From: Bacteroidales bacterium Bact_09
GTDB lineage: Bacteria > Bacteroidota > Bacteroidia > Bacteroidales > UBA932
NCBI GenBank assembly: GCA_001603455.1
Contig: LUZA01000025.1
Coordinates: 1 to 64,000 of the forward strand
Length of the DNA stretch: 64,000 nucleotides
Reading direction: 5' to 3'
This document shows, in pieces, positions 20,313 to 30,425 of this stretch. The translations under genes and the position numbers were made by a program. Each line of letters starts with the position of its first letter. Position 1 is the stretch's first letter. The notes below the pieces were generated by a model. It did no database searches. It saw only the letters and a list, made by a program, of their open reading frames with translations, and was not told the origin of the DNA.

Positions 20313-22928
20313 TTAAGGGTTTTTCAATGCATCGGCAATAGTATCCAGAGCGGCCTGAAGACCTTCCGGGTTTTTGCCTCCCGCAGTTGCGTAAAAATCT
20401 TGACCTCCGCCGCCGCCGCCAATATGGCGGGATGCCTTACGGACAATCCCGGCTGCGTTCAGCCCTGCCTCTACAAGGTCAGGTGAAAGGAGCAGGGTCA
20501 GATTGGCTTTGCCGTTGTGTTCAAACGCAGCGGCAAAGGCCATATTGCCGTGATCCGTGTCGCGGAATGAGAAAGCCAGGTCTTTCACCATCTCGGGCAT
20601 GTATATACCGCGTAAAGATACAAATTGGATGCCGTTCAGATCTTTCCGCTGTTCCCACAGTGATTTACGCAGGGCGGCTGCTCTCTCGCGCATGTTCTGC
20701 TCCAACGCCTTGCGCAGTTCATCGTTTTCCCTGATCAATTTCTGCAACGAGGTAATAACGTCCGGATGATCGTTCATCATGCTCCTGACTCCGGCAAGGA
20801 TTGTTTCCATTTCTTCTATTTTCCGTTCTACGGCAAGACCCGTGACAGCCTCTATTCTTCTTACACCCGCTGCAATGGCCCCTTCGCTAACGATTTTGAA
20901 TATCCCGATATTTCCGGTGGCAGAAGTATGCGTACCACCACACAATTCAACGGAATCGCCAAAGCGGATAACCCGTACCTTATTCCCGTATTTTTCTCCG
21001 AACAAAGCCATGGCACCCATCTGCCTGGCTTCATCCAGAGGTACATCCTGCAGGGTTTGCCGGGTGATGTTGTCCCGTATGAGGCGATTGACCAGGCGTT
21101 CTGTATTCCTGATCTCTTCCGGTTCAAGTCTGGCATAATGGGAGAAATCAAATCTCAGTCCTTCGGCAGAAACATGCGAACCTTTTTGTTCTATATGAAG
21201 ACCCAGGACCTGCCTGAGGGCATAGTGCAGCAGGTGTGTTGCCGTATGGTTGTTGGTAATGGCCTGGCGACGTTCCTGGTCAACGATGGCACAGAACTCG
21301 GTCTCTGGGTTTTCCGGGGCTTTTGCCGCAATATGAAGGATCAGGTTGTTCTCCTTAACGGTATCTGTGATGTATATCTTTTCTCCCTGTGGATTTTCCA
21401 GATAGCCTTTATCTCCGGTTTGACCCCCGCTCTCGGCATAAAAAGGTGTCTGATCCAGCACGATCTGGTAAAATTCTCGGTTTTTTGATTTTACTTTCCT
21501 GTAACGAGTTATCCTCGCATAGGCCATTGTGGTTTCATATCCAAGAAAAACCGGCTGGATGAACGGTCTTATTTCCACCCAATCTCCTTCTTTTGCCTGG
21601 GTCGCTTTCCTGGCTCTGTCTTTTTGCGCCTGTAACTCTTCTTCGAATTCGGCAATATTTACCTGAAGTCCTTTTTCTTTTGCCATCAGGATCGTTAAAT
21701 CCAGCGGGAATCCATAGGTGTCGTAAAGCAGGAATGCGTCTTTACCGCTGAACTCTTTCAGCGTTTTATCCTGGGTGAAGTAATCGAACAGATGGACCCC
21801 TTTTTCCAGGGCTCGCAGGAATGCCTCTTCTTCCTGGCGAATAATGTTTTGGATGAGTTCCCGCTGCCGGTCCAGTTCCGGGAAGGCTTCTCCCATTTCC
21901 TTTATCAGTGCGGGGACCAAATCACACAGGAATGGTTTGTCAAATTCCAGGAAGGTGTATCCGTAACGAACCGCCCGGCGGATAATACGCCGTATAACGT
22001 ATCCGGCTTTAACATTGGAGGGAAGCTGGCCATCCGCAATCGAGAAACAAATGGCCCTGAGATGGTCTGCCACAACACGCATAGCTATGTCCACCTGCTT
22101 GTCCTTTCCGTATTCCTTGTGGCATAACCGGCTAATGGCACAGATCAGATTCTGGAACAGGTCCGTATCGTAATTGCTGTATTTACCCTGAATGGCCATA
22201 CACAACCGTTCCAATCCCATACCGGTATCGACATGCTTTTGTGGAAGCATGGCCAGTGTCCCGTCAGCTTTACGGTTAAATTGTATGAAGACAAGGTTCC
22301 AGATTTCCACAACCAGGGGGTGGCCTGTGTTGACAAGGTACACTCCTGGCACTTGCGCACGGTCCCCGGGAGCCCTCAGATCAACATGGATTTCGCTGCA
22401 TGGTCCGCATGGTCCGGTTTCTCCCATTTCCCAAAAATTGTCTTTTTTATTTCCCGGGATGATCCTTTCCGGAGGCAGGAATCGTTCCCAGATAGCACGA
22501 GATTCTTCATCGGGATCAAGCTGTTCTTCCTCAGCTCCCTCAAAGACAGTGGCATAAAGACGATCTGCATCGAGTTTAAAAACCTGATGAAGCAGCTCCC
22601 AGGCCCAGGCGATAGCTTCTTTCTTGAAATAGTCCCCGAAACTCCAGTTGCCCAGCATCTCGAACATTGTGTGATGGTAGGTGTCGTGTCCGACTTCTTC
22701 CAGATCATTGTGCTTTCCGCTCACCCTCAGGCATTTTTGCGTGTTGGCCACGCGTTTGTATGCAGCGGGTTCATTTCCCAGAAACCAGTCCTTGAACTGG
22801 TTCATTCCTGCATTTGTGAACATGAGTGTGGGGTCGTTCTTAATAACCATAGGGGCCGAAGGCACAATGGTATGACCCTTTTTTTCAAAGAATTCCAAAA
22901 AAGTCTTCCTGATATCGCCAGATGTCAT
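20313..22928 (-). CDS. alaS: Alanyl-tRNA synthetase
   Basis: FFEKKGHTIVPSAPM, LCGGTHTSATGNIG, C-terminal GGGGGGQDFYATAGG; ATG 22928 preferred over TTG 22934. Confidence 0.98.
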   Translation of the reverse strand: MTSGDIRKTFLEFFEKKGHTIVPSAPMVIKNDPTLMFTNAGMNQFKDWFLGNEPAAYKRVANTQKCLRVSGKHNDLEEVGHDTYHHTMFEMLGNWSFGDYFKKEAIAWAWELLHQVFKLDADRLYATVFEGAEEEQLDPDEESRAIWERFLPPERIIPGNKKDNFWEMGETGPCGPCSEIHVDLRAPGDRAQVPGVYLVNTGHPLVVEIWNLVFIQFNRKADGTLAMLPQKHVDTGMGLERLCMAIQGKYSNYDTDLFQNLICAISRLCHKEYGKDKQVDIAMRVVADHLRAICFSIADGQLPSNVKAGYVIRRIIRRAVRYGYTFLEFDKPFLCDLVPALIKEMGEAFPELDRQRELIQNIIRQEEEAFLRALEKGVHLFDYFTQDKTLKEFSGKDAFLLYDTYGFPLDLTILMAKEKGLQVNIAEFEEELQAQKDRARKATQAKEGDWVEIRPFIQPVFLGYETTMAYARITRYRKVKSKNREFYQIVLDQTPFYAESGGQTGDKGYLENPQGEKIYITDTVKENNLILHIAAKAPENPETEFCAIVDQERRQAITNNHTATHLLHYALRQVLGLHIEQKGSHVSAEGLRFDFSHYARLEPEEIRNTERLVNRLIRDNITRQTLQDVPLDEARQMGAMALFGEKYGNKVRVIRFGDSVELCGGTHTSATGNIGIFKIVSEGAIAAGVRRIEAVTGLAVERKIEEMETILAGVRSMMNDHPDVITSLQKLIRENDELRKALEQNMRERAAALRKSLWEQRKDLNGIQFVSLRGIYMPEMVKDLAFSFRDTDHGNMAFAAAFEHNGKANLTLLLSPDLVEAGLNAAGIVRKASRHIGGGGGGQDFYATAGGKNPEGLQAALDTIADALKNP

Positions 22929-22947
22929 TTTCAATAATATTAACAGG

Positions 22948-22955
22948 CAAATATA
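22948..22955 (-). promoter_or_regulatory. -7 element TATATTTG for alaS
   Basis: CAAATATA on + strand. Confidence 0.5.
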
Positions 22956-22976
22956 CCGCTTTTTACTAAAAATATT

Positions 22977-22984
22977 TATCTTTG
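22977..22984 (+). promoter_or_regulatory. -7 element TATCTTTG for the first M23 peptidase
   Basis: TATCTTTG, 27 nt before ATG 23012. Confidence 0.55.
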
Positions 22985-23011
22985 CATGTTAATCACCTGT
23001 TAACAACTTTA

Positions 23012-23977
23012 ATGGAGGGAAGAAAAAAATACAAATACAATCCGGAAACACTGTCCTACGAACTGCAAAGACCCACATTGCGTTTTTATTTATTACGGAT
23101 TTTGATCATTCTGCCCGTAAGCCTGATTGTAGCTTTGGGTTATTATATGCTTTATACGGAAGGGTTGAAACTCAAAACTCCCAGGACTGCCAGACTGGAA
23201 AGAGAATATAACAATGCAAAATCAGGTCTTGAGTTGCTCAATAAACAGATAGCACAATCCGAAAAGAGACTGGAAAACCTGCAGCTCAGGGATAACAGTA
23301 TCTACAGGAATATCTTTGGGATGGAACAAATACCTCCCGAGGTCAGAAATGCCGGCTTTGGCGGGTCCAATAGATATCCTTACCTGGAATATGCCGATAA
23401 TTCAAAATTATTGATGACAACGGCTTTGAATTTCGATAAGATCATGAAAAAGGCTTATATTCAGTCCAGATCCTTTGACGATGTGGAACGCGTTGCCGGA
23501 CAGGTTGGAGAAGTCGCCAAGTGCATTCCTTCTATTTTACCCATTCCCGAAGACACCAGGAATTTCAGATGGTCGGGTGCCTTTGGATACAGAAAAGATC
23601 CCATATACGGGGACATCAGGATGCACGAAGGGATCGATCTGACAGGGGCTCCCAATTCCCCGGTGTATGCCACAGGAGACGGGAAAATTGAATCTATCCG
23701 TTACGAATACAACGGGTACGGTCGTTATATCCTCGTAGACCATGGCTTTGGGTACAAGACACGTTATGCTCACCTGAACGATGCCCTGGTATATGAAGGG
23801 CAGCTTGTTAAACGCGGAGAACGGATAGGCTTGCTGGGATCGACGGGTAAATCTACGGGTCCCCATGTACATTACGAGGTGATCTATATGGGACGTCCCG
23901 TCAATCCTTATAATTATTTTAACAACAACATCGCAAGTAACGATTACCATGCGGTGATCCTGGGCGGACGCCAATAA
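23012..23977 (+). CDS. M23 family metallopeptidase
   Basis: HEGID and HVHYE catalytic motifs, N-terminal TM + coiled coil; ATG 23012 chosen over 22982. Confidence 0.93.
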   Translation: MEGRKKYKYNPETLSYELQRPTLRFYLLRILIILPVSLIVALGYYMLYTEGLKLKTPRTARLEREYNNAKSGLELLNKQIAQSEKRLENLQLRDNSIYRNIFGMEQIPPEVRNAGFGGSNRYPYLEYADNSKLLMTTALNFDKIMKKAYIQSRSFDDVERVAGQVGEVAKCIPSILPIPEDTRNFRWSGAFGYRKDPIYGDIRMHEGIDLTGAPNSPVYATGDGKIESIRYEYNGYGRYILVDHGFGYKTRYAHLNDALVYEGQLVKRGERIGLLGSTGKSTGPHVHYEVIYMGRPVNPYNYFNNNIASNDYHAVILGGRQ

Positions 23978-23986
23978 CTTCTGAAA

Positions 23987-24943
23987 ATGAACCGTTATCA
24001 GTTCAATGAGGAAAAATTGGAATTCACCAGAGTGCGTCCTGATTTCAAAACGGTATTAAAGCGCATCTTTTGGGTATTCCTGGGCAGCATTGGCCTTGCC
24101 CTTGTTTATTATTTAATATTCGGAATGTTTATTTTTTCTCCTGCAGAAAGAAATCTTGTCAGGGAAACACAGTTGATGCAGAGCGAATACGAACGGCTGA
24201 GCCGTGAGATGAATAATCTGAATAGGGTTATTGAAGAGCTTGATATGCGGGACCGCAGCATCTATGGAACGGTACTCCATTCCACCCCGCTGGAATTGAC
24301 AGAAGAGACAGATATCACACATTACCGCATACTTATGGAAGATCCGTCATTTGCCCTTGCTTATCATGCCGATTCTGTCATAACGGGTCTGGAACGTCGG
24401 GCTGCATTGGTTACCAGGGCCCTTTACATGGCTGCCAACCAGGTATATGGCAAATTGGACAGTCTGAAATATCTCCCGGCCGCTTTTCCCTTGAGGAATC
24501 CTTCCATGGAAGCCATGGGTGCTACCACAGGGCGGTGCATACATCCTTTTTACAAAATACCTATAGATCATGAAGGAATGGACTTTTTGGTGGGGTTGGG
24601 CACTGATGTACTGGCTACGGCAGACGGCCAGGTGATCAGTGTATCGCGTTCGGCAAGAGGACAGGGGAATGTAGTGGAGATAGCGCACCCATACAGGGGT
24701 TATACCACTGTATATGCCCACTTAAGCGATATGTTCGTTAGAAAAGGACAGCTTGTAACAAGGGGTATGGCCATAGCCCGTGTGGGATCTACCGGAATGT
24801 CTTTCATGCCGCACCTGCATTATGAAGTCAGGCAATATGGCCAGGTAAGGGATCCGGTGCATTACTACTTTATGGAAGTTATGCCGCGGGAATACCATCA
24901 GATCATGCTGACGGCATACAATACAGGTCAATCATTAGATTAG
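23987..24943 (+). CDS. M23 family metallopeptidase (paralog of upstream gene)
   Basis: HEGMD and HLHYE motifs; same architecture. Confidence 0.93.
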   Translation: MNRYQFNEEKLEFTRVRPDFKTVLKRIFWVFLGSIGLALVYYLIFGMFIFSPAERNLVRETQLMQSEYERLSREMNNLNRVIEELDMRDRSIYGTVLHSTPLELTEETDITHYRILMEDPSFALAYHADSVITGLERRAALVTRALYMAANQVYGKLDSLKYLPAAFPLRNPSMEAMGATTGRCIHPFYKIPIDHEGMDFLVGLGTDVLATADGQVISVSRSARGQGNVVEIAHPYRGYTTVYAHLSDMFVRKGQLVTRGMAIARVGSTGMSFMPHLHYEVRQYGQVRDPVHYYFMEVMPREYHQIMLTAYNTGQSLD

Positions 24944-24949
24944 CAGGAT

Positions 24950-25270
24950 ATGGAAAAATTGTACTATACCATTGGTGAAGTGGCCGAAATGTTAGGAGAA
25001 AGTACCTCTCTGATCCGGTTCTGGTCTACCACGTTTAGTGAATTCATCAAACCGGTGCGCAACAAAAAAGGAAACCGTCTTTTTACAGCAGAAGATGTGG
25101 CTAATTACAAGATCATTCATCATCTTGTTAAAGACAGGGGCATGACACTGGAAGGAGCCAGAAAGCGGATGCATGATAACAAGGAAGGGGAGGACAGAAC
25201 GGTTGACATCATCGCTTCGCTCAACAGAATCAAATCTCAACTGGTGGAAATCAGGGATATGATAGGATGA
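24950..25270 (+). CDS. MerR family transcriptional regulator
   Basis: YYTIGEVAEMLGESTSLIRFWSTTF HTH. Confidence 0.92.
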   Translation: MEKLYYTIGEVAEMLGESTSLIRFWSTTFSEFIKPVRNKKGNRLFTAEDVANYKIIHHLVKDRGMTLEGARKRMHDNKEGEDRTVDIIASLNRIKSQLVEIRDMIG

Positions 25271-26067
25271 AACTCAGGGTGGCAGATATTATTCAGGTCC
25301 TGGAACAATGGGCCCCTTCGCGGTTGCAGGAAGAATGGGACAATTCGGGACTTTGTATCGGGAACCCGCTGACTCCGGTCAGGGGTGTTCTGGTTTGTCT
25401 TGACTGTACTCCGGAAGTGATAGAAGAAGCTGTTGCAGGTGGCCTGAACATGATAGTATCACATCACCCGCTGATCTTCAAAGGATTGAAACATTTACGG
25501 GAGGAAACACCGGTGGAACAGTCCGTAGCCCTGGCCGTGCGGAGCAATATGGTGGTGTATTCCATGCATACCAATGCCGACAAGATCATGGACGGGGTCA
25601 GCGGAGCCATGGCACGGGCGCTGGAACTTCAAAACGTTTCCATTTTAGCTCCCGATCCAGGCTGCCATTCAGATCCCAGTACCTGTGGATTGGGAGTTGT
25701 GGGGGACCTGCCCCGAGCAATGGCTACGGAGGATTTTTTCACCCTTCTTAAAAAAGCCTTTTTCCTGGAACACTTCAAAGCTTCTGTTGCTTTTCATTCC
25801 CGCATTTCAAGAGTGGCTCTTTGCGGGGGAAGCGGATCTTCTCTTATTCCTTCTGCATTAGGCTCGGAAGCCCAGGTGTTTGTTAGTGCCGACTTTAGTT
25901 ATCATGCTTATTTTGAAACAGTTCCACATATGATGCTGGTCGATATTGGGCATTATGAATCAGAAGCGGGTATCCAGGATCAGATCTGCAAGGAGCTTAG
26001 AAAAAAATTCCCTACCTTTGCCGTCCGCAAAACACAGATCCACACCAATCCCATCCGATATTATTAA
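25267..26067 (+). CDS. Nif3-like dinuclear metal center protein
   Basis: DNSGLCIGNP, VSHHPLIFKGLK, HTNADKIMDGVSGAMA. Confidence 0.93.
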   Translation: MKLRVADIIQVLEQWAPSRLQEEWDNSGLCIGNPLTPVRGVLVCLDCTPEVIEEAVAGGLNMIVSHHPLIFKGLKHLREETPVEQSVALAVRSNMVVYSMHTNADKIMDGVSGAMARALELQNVSILAPDPGCHSDPSTCGLGVVGDLPRAMATEDFFTLLKKAFFLEHFKASVAFHSRISRVALCGGSGSSLIPSALGSEAQVFVSADFSYHAYFETVPHMMLVDIGHYESEAGIQDQICKELRKKFPTFAVRKTQIHTNPIRYY

Positions 26068-26082
26068 ATTATCAATTATATT

Positions 26083-26886
26083 ATGACAAAGAAAACGACA
26101 AAGACAGCCGGGACCGAAGCCGGATCATTTACTGCATTGCAAAAAGCCGAGCAGGAAGGCACGCTGACCATGGAGGATAAATTGCGTCTTCTTTTTCAAC
26201 TTCAGGCAACCGATTCACAGATAGACAAAATACATCTGCTTCGCGGCGAGCTTCCCCTGGAAGTTCAGGACCTTGAGGATGATATCAAAGGCCTGGCGAC
26301 CAGGATGGAAAATTTGCAGAAAGAGATCCGTGATATTGAAAAAGACATTGCTTTCCGCAGGATCGATGCCGATAATGCGCGCGGCATGGTGACCAAGTAT
26401 GAGGTTCAGCAGGCAAATGTAAAGAACAGCCGGGAATTTGATTCCCTGTCCAAAGAGATCGAAAATCAGAAACTGGATGCTGAACTGGCCGAAAAATATA
26501 TTCGCGAATTTTCACTTCTGCTCAAAGACAGGAAAGAGGCCCTGGAACATGCAAAGGAGGCTTACAAAGAAAGGCAGAAAGACCTGGAAGCCAAGAAAAA
26601 AGAACTGAAAAATATCATAAGCGAGACGGCCAGGGAAGAAGAAACCCTGCTTCGCAAAGAGGAACAGATACAATTGCAGATTGATGCACGTGTGCTTTCT
26701 GCTTATCATAAAGTCAGGAACAACGCGCGCAATGGACTGGCGGTGGTGACCGTCAAGCGTGATGCCTGCGGCGGGTGTTTCAATAAAATACCGCCACAGC
26801 GCCAACTTGATATCAAGATGAGCAAGAAGATCATCGTATGCGAATATTGCGGACGTATTTTGGTTGACCCTGCATTTGAAGAATAG
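26083..26886 (+). CDS. Coiled-coil, C4 zinc-ribbon domain protein
   Basis: CGGC...CEYCGR with long N-terminal coiled coil. Confidence 0.88.
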   Translation: MTKKTTKTAGTEAGSFTALQKAEQEGTLTMEDKLRLLFQLQATDSQIDKIHLLRGELPLEVQDLEDDIKGLATRMENLQKEIRDIEKDIAFRRIDADNARGMVTKYEVQQANVKNSREFDSLSKEIENQKLDAELAEKYIREFSLLLKDRKEALEHAKEAYKERQKDLEAKKKELKNIISETAREEETLLRKEEQIQLQIDARVLSAYHKVRNNARNGLAVVTVKRDACGGCFNKIPPQRQLDIKMSKKIIVCEYCGRILVDPAFEE

Positions 26887-28075
26887 ACCTACCATACGCG
26901 AACAGTTTTTTACCTGTCTGGGACAGACATCCCCCTCTCCATTAGGTATTGAAATACAAAAAGCGGAGGGGGTATTTCTTCTGTCGCCGGAAGGCAAACG
27001 TTATATTGACCTGATATCCGGTGTTTCTGTAAGCAATGTAGGGCATTCCCGTGAGGAAGTCGTCCGGGCCATAAGGGAACAAGCCGGAAATTATTTACAC
27101 TTAATGGTCTATGGCGAAGTGATCCAGACACCACAGGTTCTTTTGGCCTCCTTGCTGACAGAACAACTTCCGACATCCCTAAATTCCGTTTATTTTGTGA
27201 ATTCCGGATCGGAGGCGAACGAAGCAGCCCTCAAACTGTGCAAGCGTATTACGGGACGTCCGAAGATTATTTGTTTCCGGAATGCGTACCATGGTAGTAC
27301 ACATGGTGCCCTGAGTGTAATGGGGGATGAATCGTTCAGAAGGTCGTTCAGACCTTTACTGCCCGCAGTCACTGCCATACGTTTTAATTCCATGGAGGAT
27401 CTTGAGCTCATAGATCACGATACAGCTTGTGTTATAGCGGAACCTATACAGGCCGAAGCCGGGGTTCGCCTGCCTGATGCAGATTTCTTGCAATTGCTCC
27501 GAAAACGTTGTAACGATACGGGAACTTTGCTTATCTTTGATGAGATCCAGACTGGATTTGGCCGCACGGGAAGCCTTTTTGCCATGCAAAAGTATGGCGT
27601 AACGCCAGATATGGTTACGCTGGCCAAGGCTTTGGGAGGGGGCATGCCCCTGGGGGCGCTGGTCTGTGCCAGGGAATTGATGGATGCCTGGAAATCAGAC
27701 CCCGTACTGGGGCATATAACCACCTTTGGAGGACATCCTGTCTGTTGTGCCGCCGGTCTGGCCGCTTTGCAGGTATTGTTAAAGGAAGGGTGGACAGAGA
27801 AAGTCCTTGAAAAATCCATTTTTCTTAAAGACATGCTGTCGAAACACCCCGGGGTGCTTGAAATAAGGGGCCAGGGATTGTTGCTTGCCGTAGAGTTGGG
27901 ATCTTCCGGTAAAGTTCAGAGGATCATACGTCTGCTGTTGGAAGAGGGTGCCATGGCGGACTGGTTTTTGTTTTGTGATACGGCTTTCCGCATTGCACCA
28001 CCGTTATGCATTAGCGATCAGGAATTGGAATTGACAGTCCGGATAATCACAAGGGCTCTGGACAGATTGAAATAA
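26876..28075 (+). CDS. Class III (PLP) aminotransferase, acetylornithine aminotransferase-like; likely TTG start
   Basis: NSGSEANEAALKLCKRITGRPKI, FDEIQTGFGRTGSLFA, TLAKALGGGMPLGA; no upstream in-frame ATG. Confidence 0.88.
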   Translation: MKNRPTIREQFFTCLGQTSPSPLGIEIQKAEGVFLLSPEGKRYIDLISGVSVSNVGHSREEVVRAIREQAGNYLHLMVYGEVIQTPQVLLASLLTEQLPTSLNSVYFVNSGSEANEAALKLCKRITGRPKIICFRNAYHGSTHGALSVMGDESFRRSFRPLLPAVTAIRFNSMEDLELIDHDTACVIAEPIQAEAGVRLPDADFLQLLRKRCNDTGTLLIFDEIQTGFGRTGSLFAMQKYGVTPDMVTLAKALGGGMPLGALVCARELMDAWKSDPVLGHITTFGGHPVCCAAGLAALQVLLKEGWTEKVLEKSIFLKDMLSKHPGVLEIRGQGLLLAVELGSSGKVQRIIRLLLEEGAMADWFLFCDTAFRIAPPLCISDQELELTVRIITRALDRLK

Positions 28076-28088
28076 AAGGAGATATATT

Positions 28089-29591
28089 ATGGCAAAACGT
28101 GTACCTGTTACCAGAACTGCGAAAGGAAAGGAGCAGGCCCAGGTGGAAATGGTGGGTCTGGATATCGGTAAGGTACCGCCCCAGGCGATCGACATTGAAG
28201 AAGCCGTGCTGGGCGCGTTGCTACTCGAGCCCAATGCGTCGCTCGACATTGTGGGAGCAGTGAAGCCGGAATATTTTTATAAGGAAAGCCACCGGAAGAT
28301 CTTTGCGGCTATTACGGATCTCGTATCGGCGCACAATCCTGTAGATATATATACGGTAGCCGAGGAACTTAAAAAAAATGACCTGCTTGATCAGGTGGGA
28401 GGTCCCTATTACCTGAGTCAGCTTACCATGCGGGTGGCCGCAGCGTCTCACTTGGAATATCACTCTAAGGTTCTGACCCAAAAATATATACAACGCGAGT
28501 TAATCAATACTTCTTACAGTATCCTGCGCGATGCGTTTGACGACACCATACCTGCCGATGAACTGTTGGATTCATCGCAGCAGAAACTTTTTGAACTGGG
28601 CGAGATGAACCTTCGCAGGGACACACGTCCTGTCCGTTCTGTGCTCGGAGAGGTTCTGGATGAACTGTCCGATGTACAAACAAGGGATGACGGGCTGAGC
28701 GGAATACCCTCGGGCTTTACATCACTGGACCGGATGACTTTGGGATGGCAGAAAGCCGATCTGGTGGTCATCGCCGCCCGGCCTTCCATGGGCAAGACGG
28801 CGTTCGTTTTGACCATGGCCCGGAATATGACCGTAAACCATAACATTCCCGTAGCCTTCTTTTCGCTCGAGATGCCCGATGCGCAGTTGGTCAAACGGTT
28901 ACTGGTAAGTGAAACAGGTTTGTCATCGGAAAAAATCCGGGGTGGTAAAAAACTCAAAAGTTTTGAATGGGAACAACTTAATCAGCGTATCATAAACCTG
29001 ACAAAAGCTCCTTTGTACATAGATGACACCCCTTCGCTGTCCATTTTTGAATTCAGGGCAAAGGCCCGCCGGCTGGTTGCAGGTATGGGGGTCAAACTGA
29101 TCGTTATAGACTATATGCAGCTGATGTCCGGTCCGCCCGAATTACGCGGAATGCGTGAACAGGAAGTGGCAGCCATTTCACGTTCCCTGAAAGCTATTGC
29201 CAAAGAGTTGAATATTCCCATTATTGCCCTTTCACAGATGAACCGTTCATCTGAAACCCGCGGAGGTAACCGCAGGCCACAGTTGAGCGACCTGCGTGAA
29301 TCGGGAGCTATAGAACAGGATGCCGATATAGTAATATTCCTGTACAGACCCGAATACTATGGTTTCAAAGAAGATGAGAACGGGCGTTCCCTGGAGGGCA
29401 TTGCCGAGGTAATCCTGGCAAAACACCGGAACGGTGCCGTTGGAGAATTTCAGATGCGCTTCCGCAGCAATGAGATCCGTTTTATGGATATCAACGAGGG
29501 TGGTCCGGATTTTGCACCCGGTGAGCCCGTTACATATGCGTCGCGGATGAACCAAATGAATGATCTGAATGACAACTTTGGCGGGTTATAG
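28089..29591 (+). CDS. dnaB: Replicative DNA helicase DnaB
   Basis: Walker A RPSMGKTAFVL; VIDYMQLM; ALSQMNRSSETR; SDLRESGAIEQDAD. Confidence 0.97.
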   Translation: MAKRVPVTRTAKGKEQAQVEMVGLDIGKVPPQAIDIEEAVLGALLLEPNASLDIVGAVKPEYFYKESHRKIFAAITDLVSAHNPVDIYTVAEELKKNDLLDQVGGPYYLSQLTMRVAAASHLEYHSKVLTQKYIQRELINTSYSILRDAFDDTIPADELLDSSQQKLFELGEMNLRRDTRPVRSVLGEVLDELSDVQTRDDGLSGIPSGFTSLDRMTLGWQKADLVVIAARPSMGKTAFVLTMARNMTVNHNIPVAFFSLEMPDAQLVKRLLVSETGLSSEKIRGGKKLKSFEWEQLNQRIINLTKAPLYIDDTPSLSIFEFRAKARRLVAGMGVKLIVIDYMQLMSGPPELRGMREQEVAAISRSLKAIAKELNIPIIALSQMNRSSETRGGNRRPQLSDLRESGAIEQDADIVIFLYRPEYYGFKEDENGRSLEGIAEVILAKHRNGAVGEFQMRFRSNEIRFMDINEGGPDFAPGEPVTYASRMNQMNDLNDNFGGL

Positions 29592-30423
29592 AAATACCAT
29601 CGTAGTGTTATTCCTGTTGATCGTATCCTGGCCTTCTACTGCGCAGGAGACAGACAGGCCCTGCCTGCCTGTAAGGGAGGTCCCGCCGTCACAACTGGCT
29701 TTCCAGGCGGGTGAAAAGCTGATCATCATTGCCAGTTACACATGGGGCGTAGTCAATACGGATGTAGGAACAGTAACCCTTGAAATCTCTGAAAGAAACA
29801 ACGGCGGAATTCCGCAATTTGTGGCAAAAGGAAAGATCCAGACTGCCCGGTTCTTCAACGCTTTTTTCCGGGTGGACGACTATTACGAAAGTCATTTCAA
29901 CAAATCTAACATGCGTCCCACTTACTTTATGAGGGATATACATGAAGGGAAATACTCTATCCAGAATTATTACCATTACAATCCGGATTATTCCATCAAT
30001 GTCCGGATCATCCGTAAGGATGGATCAATTCAGGACACGTTATTGCCCGGAACTATGTGCACCTTCGATTTCATAACCTTATTCTATTTCTTGAGGAATC
30101 TGGATTTCGGCGCCATGAAACCAGGTGATGTGTCTCCTATTTCTTTTGCCATAGACGAGGAGATATTCGATCTGTACCTGCGTTATGACGGAAAAGAAGA
30201 AATCAGGATACAAGGGTGCGGTACATTCCGGTGTCTGAAATTTTCTGCCCAGACAGTCGCTGGGGTGGTCTTTGACGGCAAGGAAGACCTGCGTTTCTGG
30301 ATCAGCGATGACCGCAACAGGATCCCTTTATTCATAGAATCTCCGGTTGTAGTGGGCCGGGTTACAGGAAGGCTGGGCAGTTATGAGAATCTGAGGTATC
30401 CTGTCACCAGCAAGATCAAATAA
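29569..30423 (+). CDS. DUF3108-like secreted protein
   Basis: AFQAGEKLIIIASYTWGVVNTDVGTVTLE pattern, signal peptide. Confidence 0.8.
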   Translation: MTTLAGYRNTIVVLFLLIVSWPSTAQETDRPCLPVREVPPSQLAFQAGEKLIIIASYTWGVVNTDVGTVTLEISERNNGGIPQFVAKGKIQTARFFNAFFRVDDYYESHFNKSNMRPTYFMRDIHEGKYSIQNYYHYNPDYSINVRIIRKDGSIQDTLLPGTMCTFDFITLFYFLRNLDFGAMKPGDVSPISFAIDEEIFDLYLRYDGKEEIRIQGCGTFRCLKFSAQTVAGVVFDGKEDLRFWISDDRNRIPLFIESPVVVGRVTGRLGSYENLRYPVTSKIK

Positions 30424-30425
30424 CC

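Noticed and set aside
20766-21488. 240-aa and other + strand ORFs opposite alaS
   Set aside because: Antisense shadow of alaS; Cys/Phe-rich, no family resemblance.
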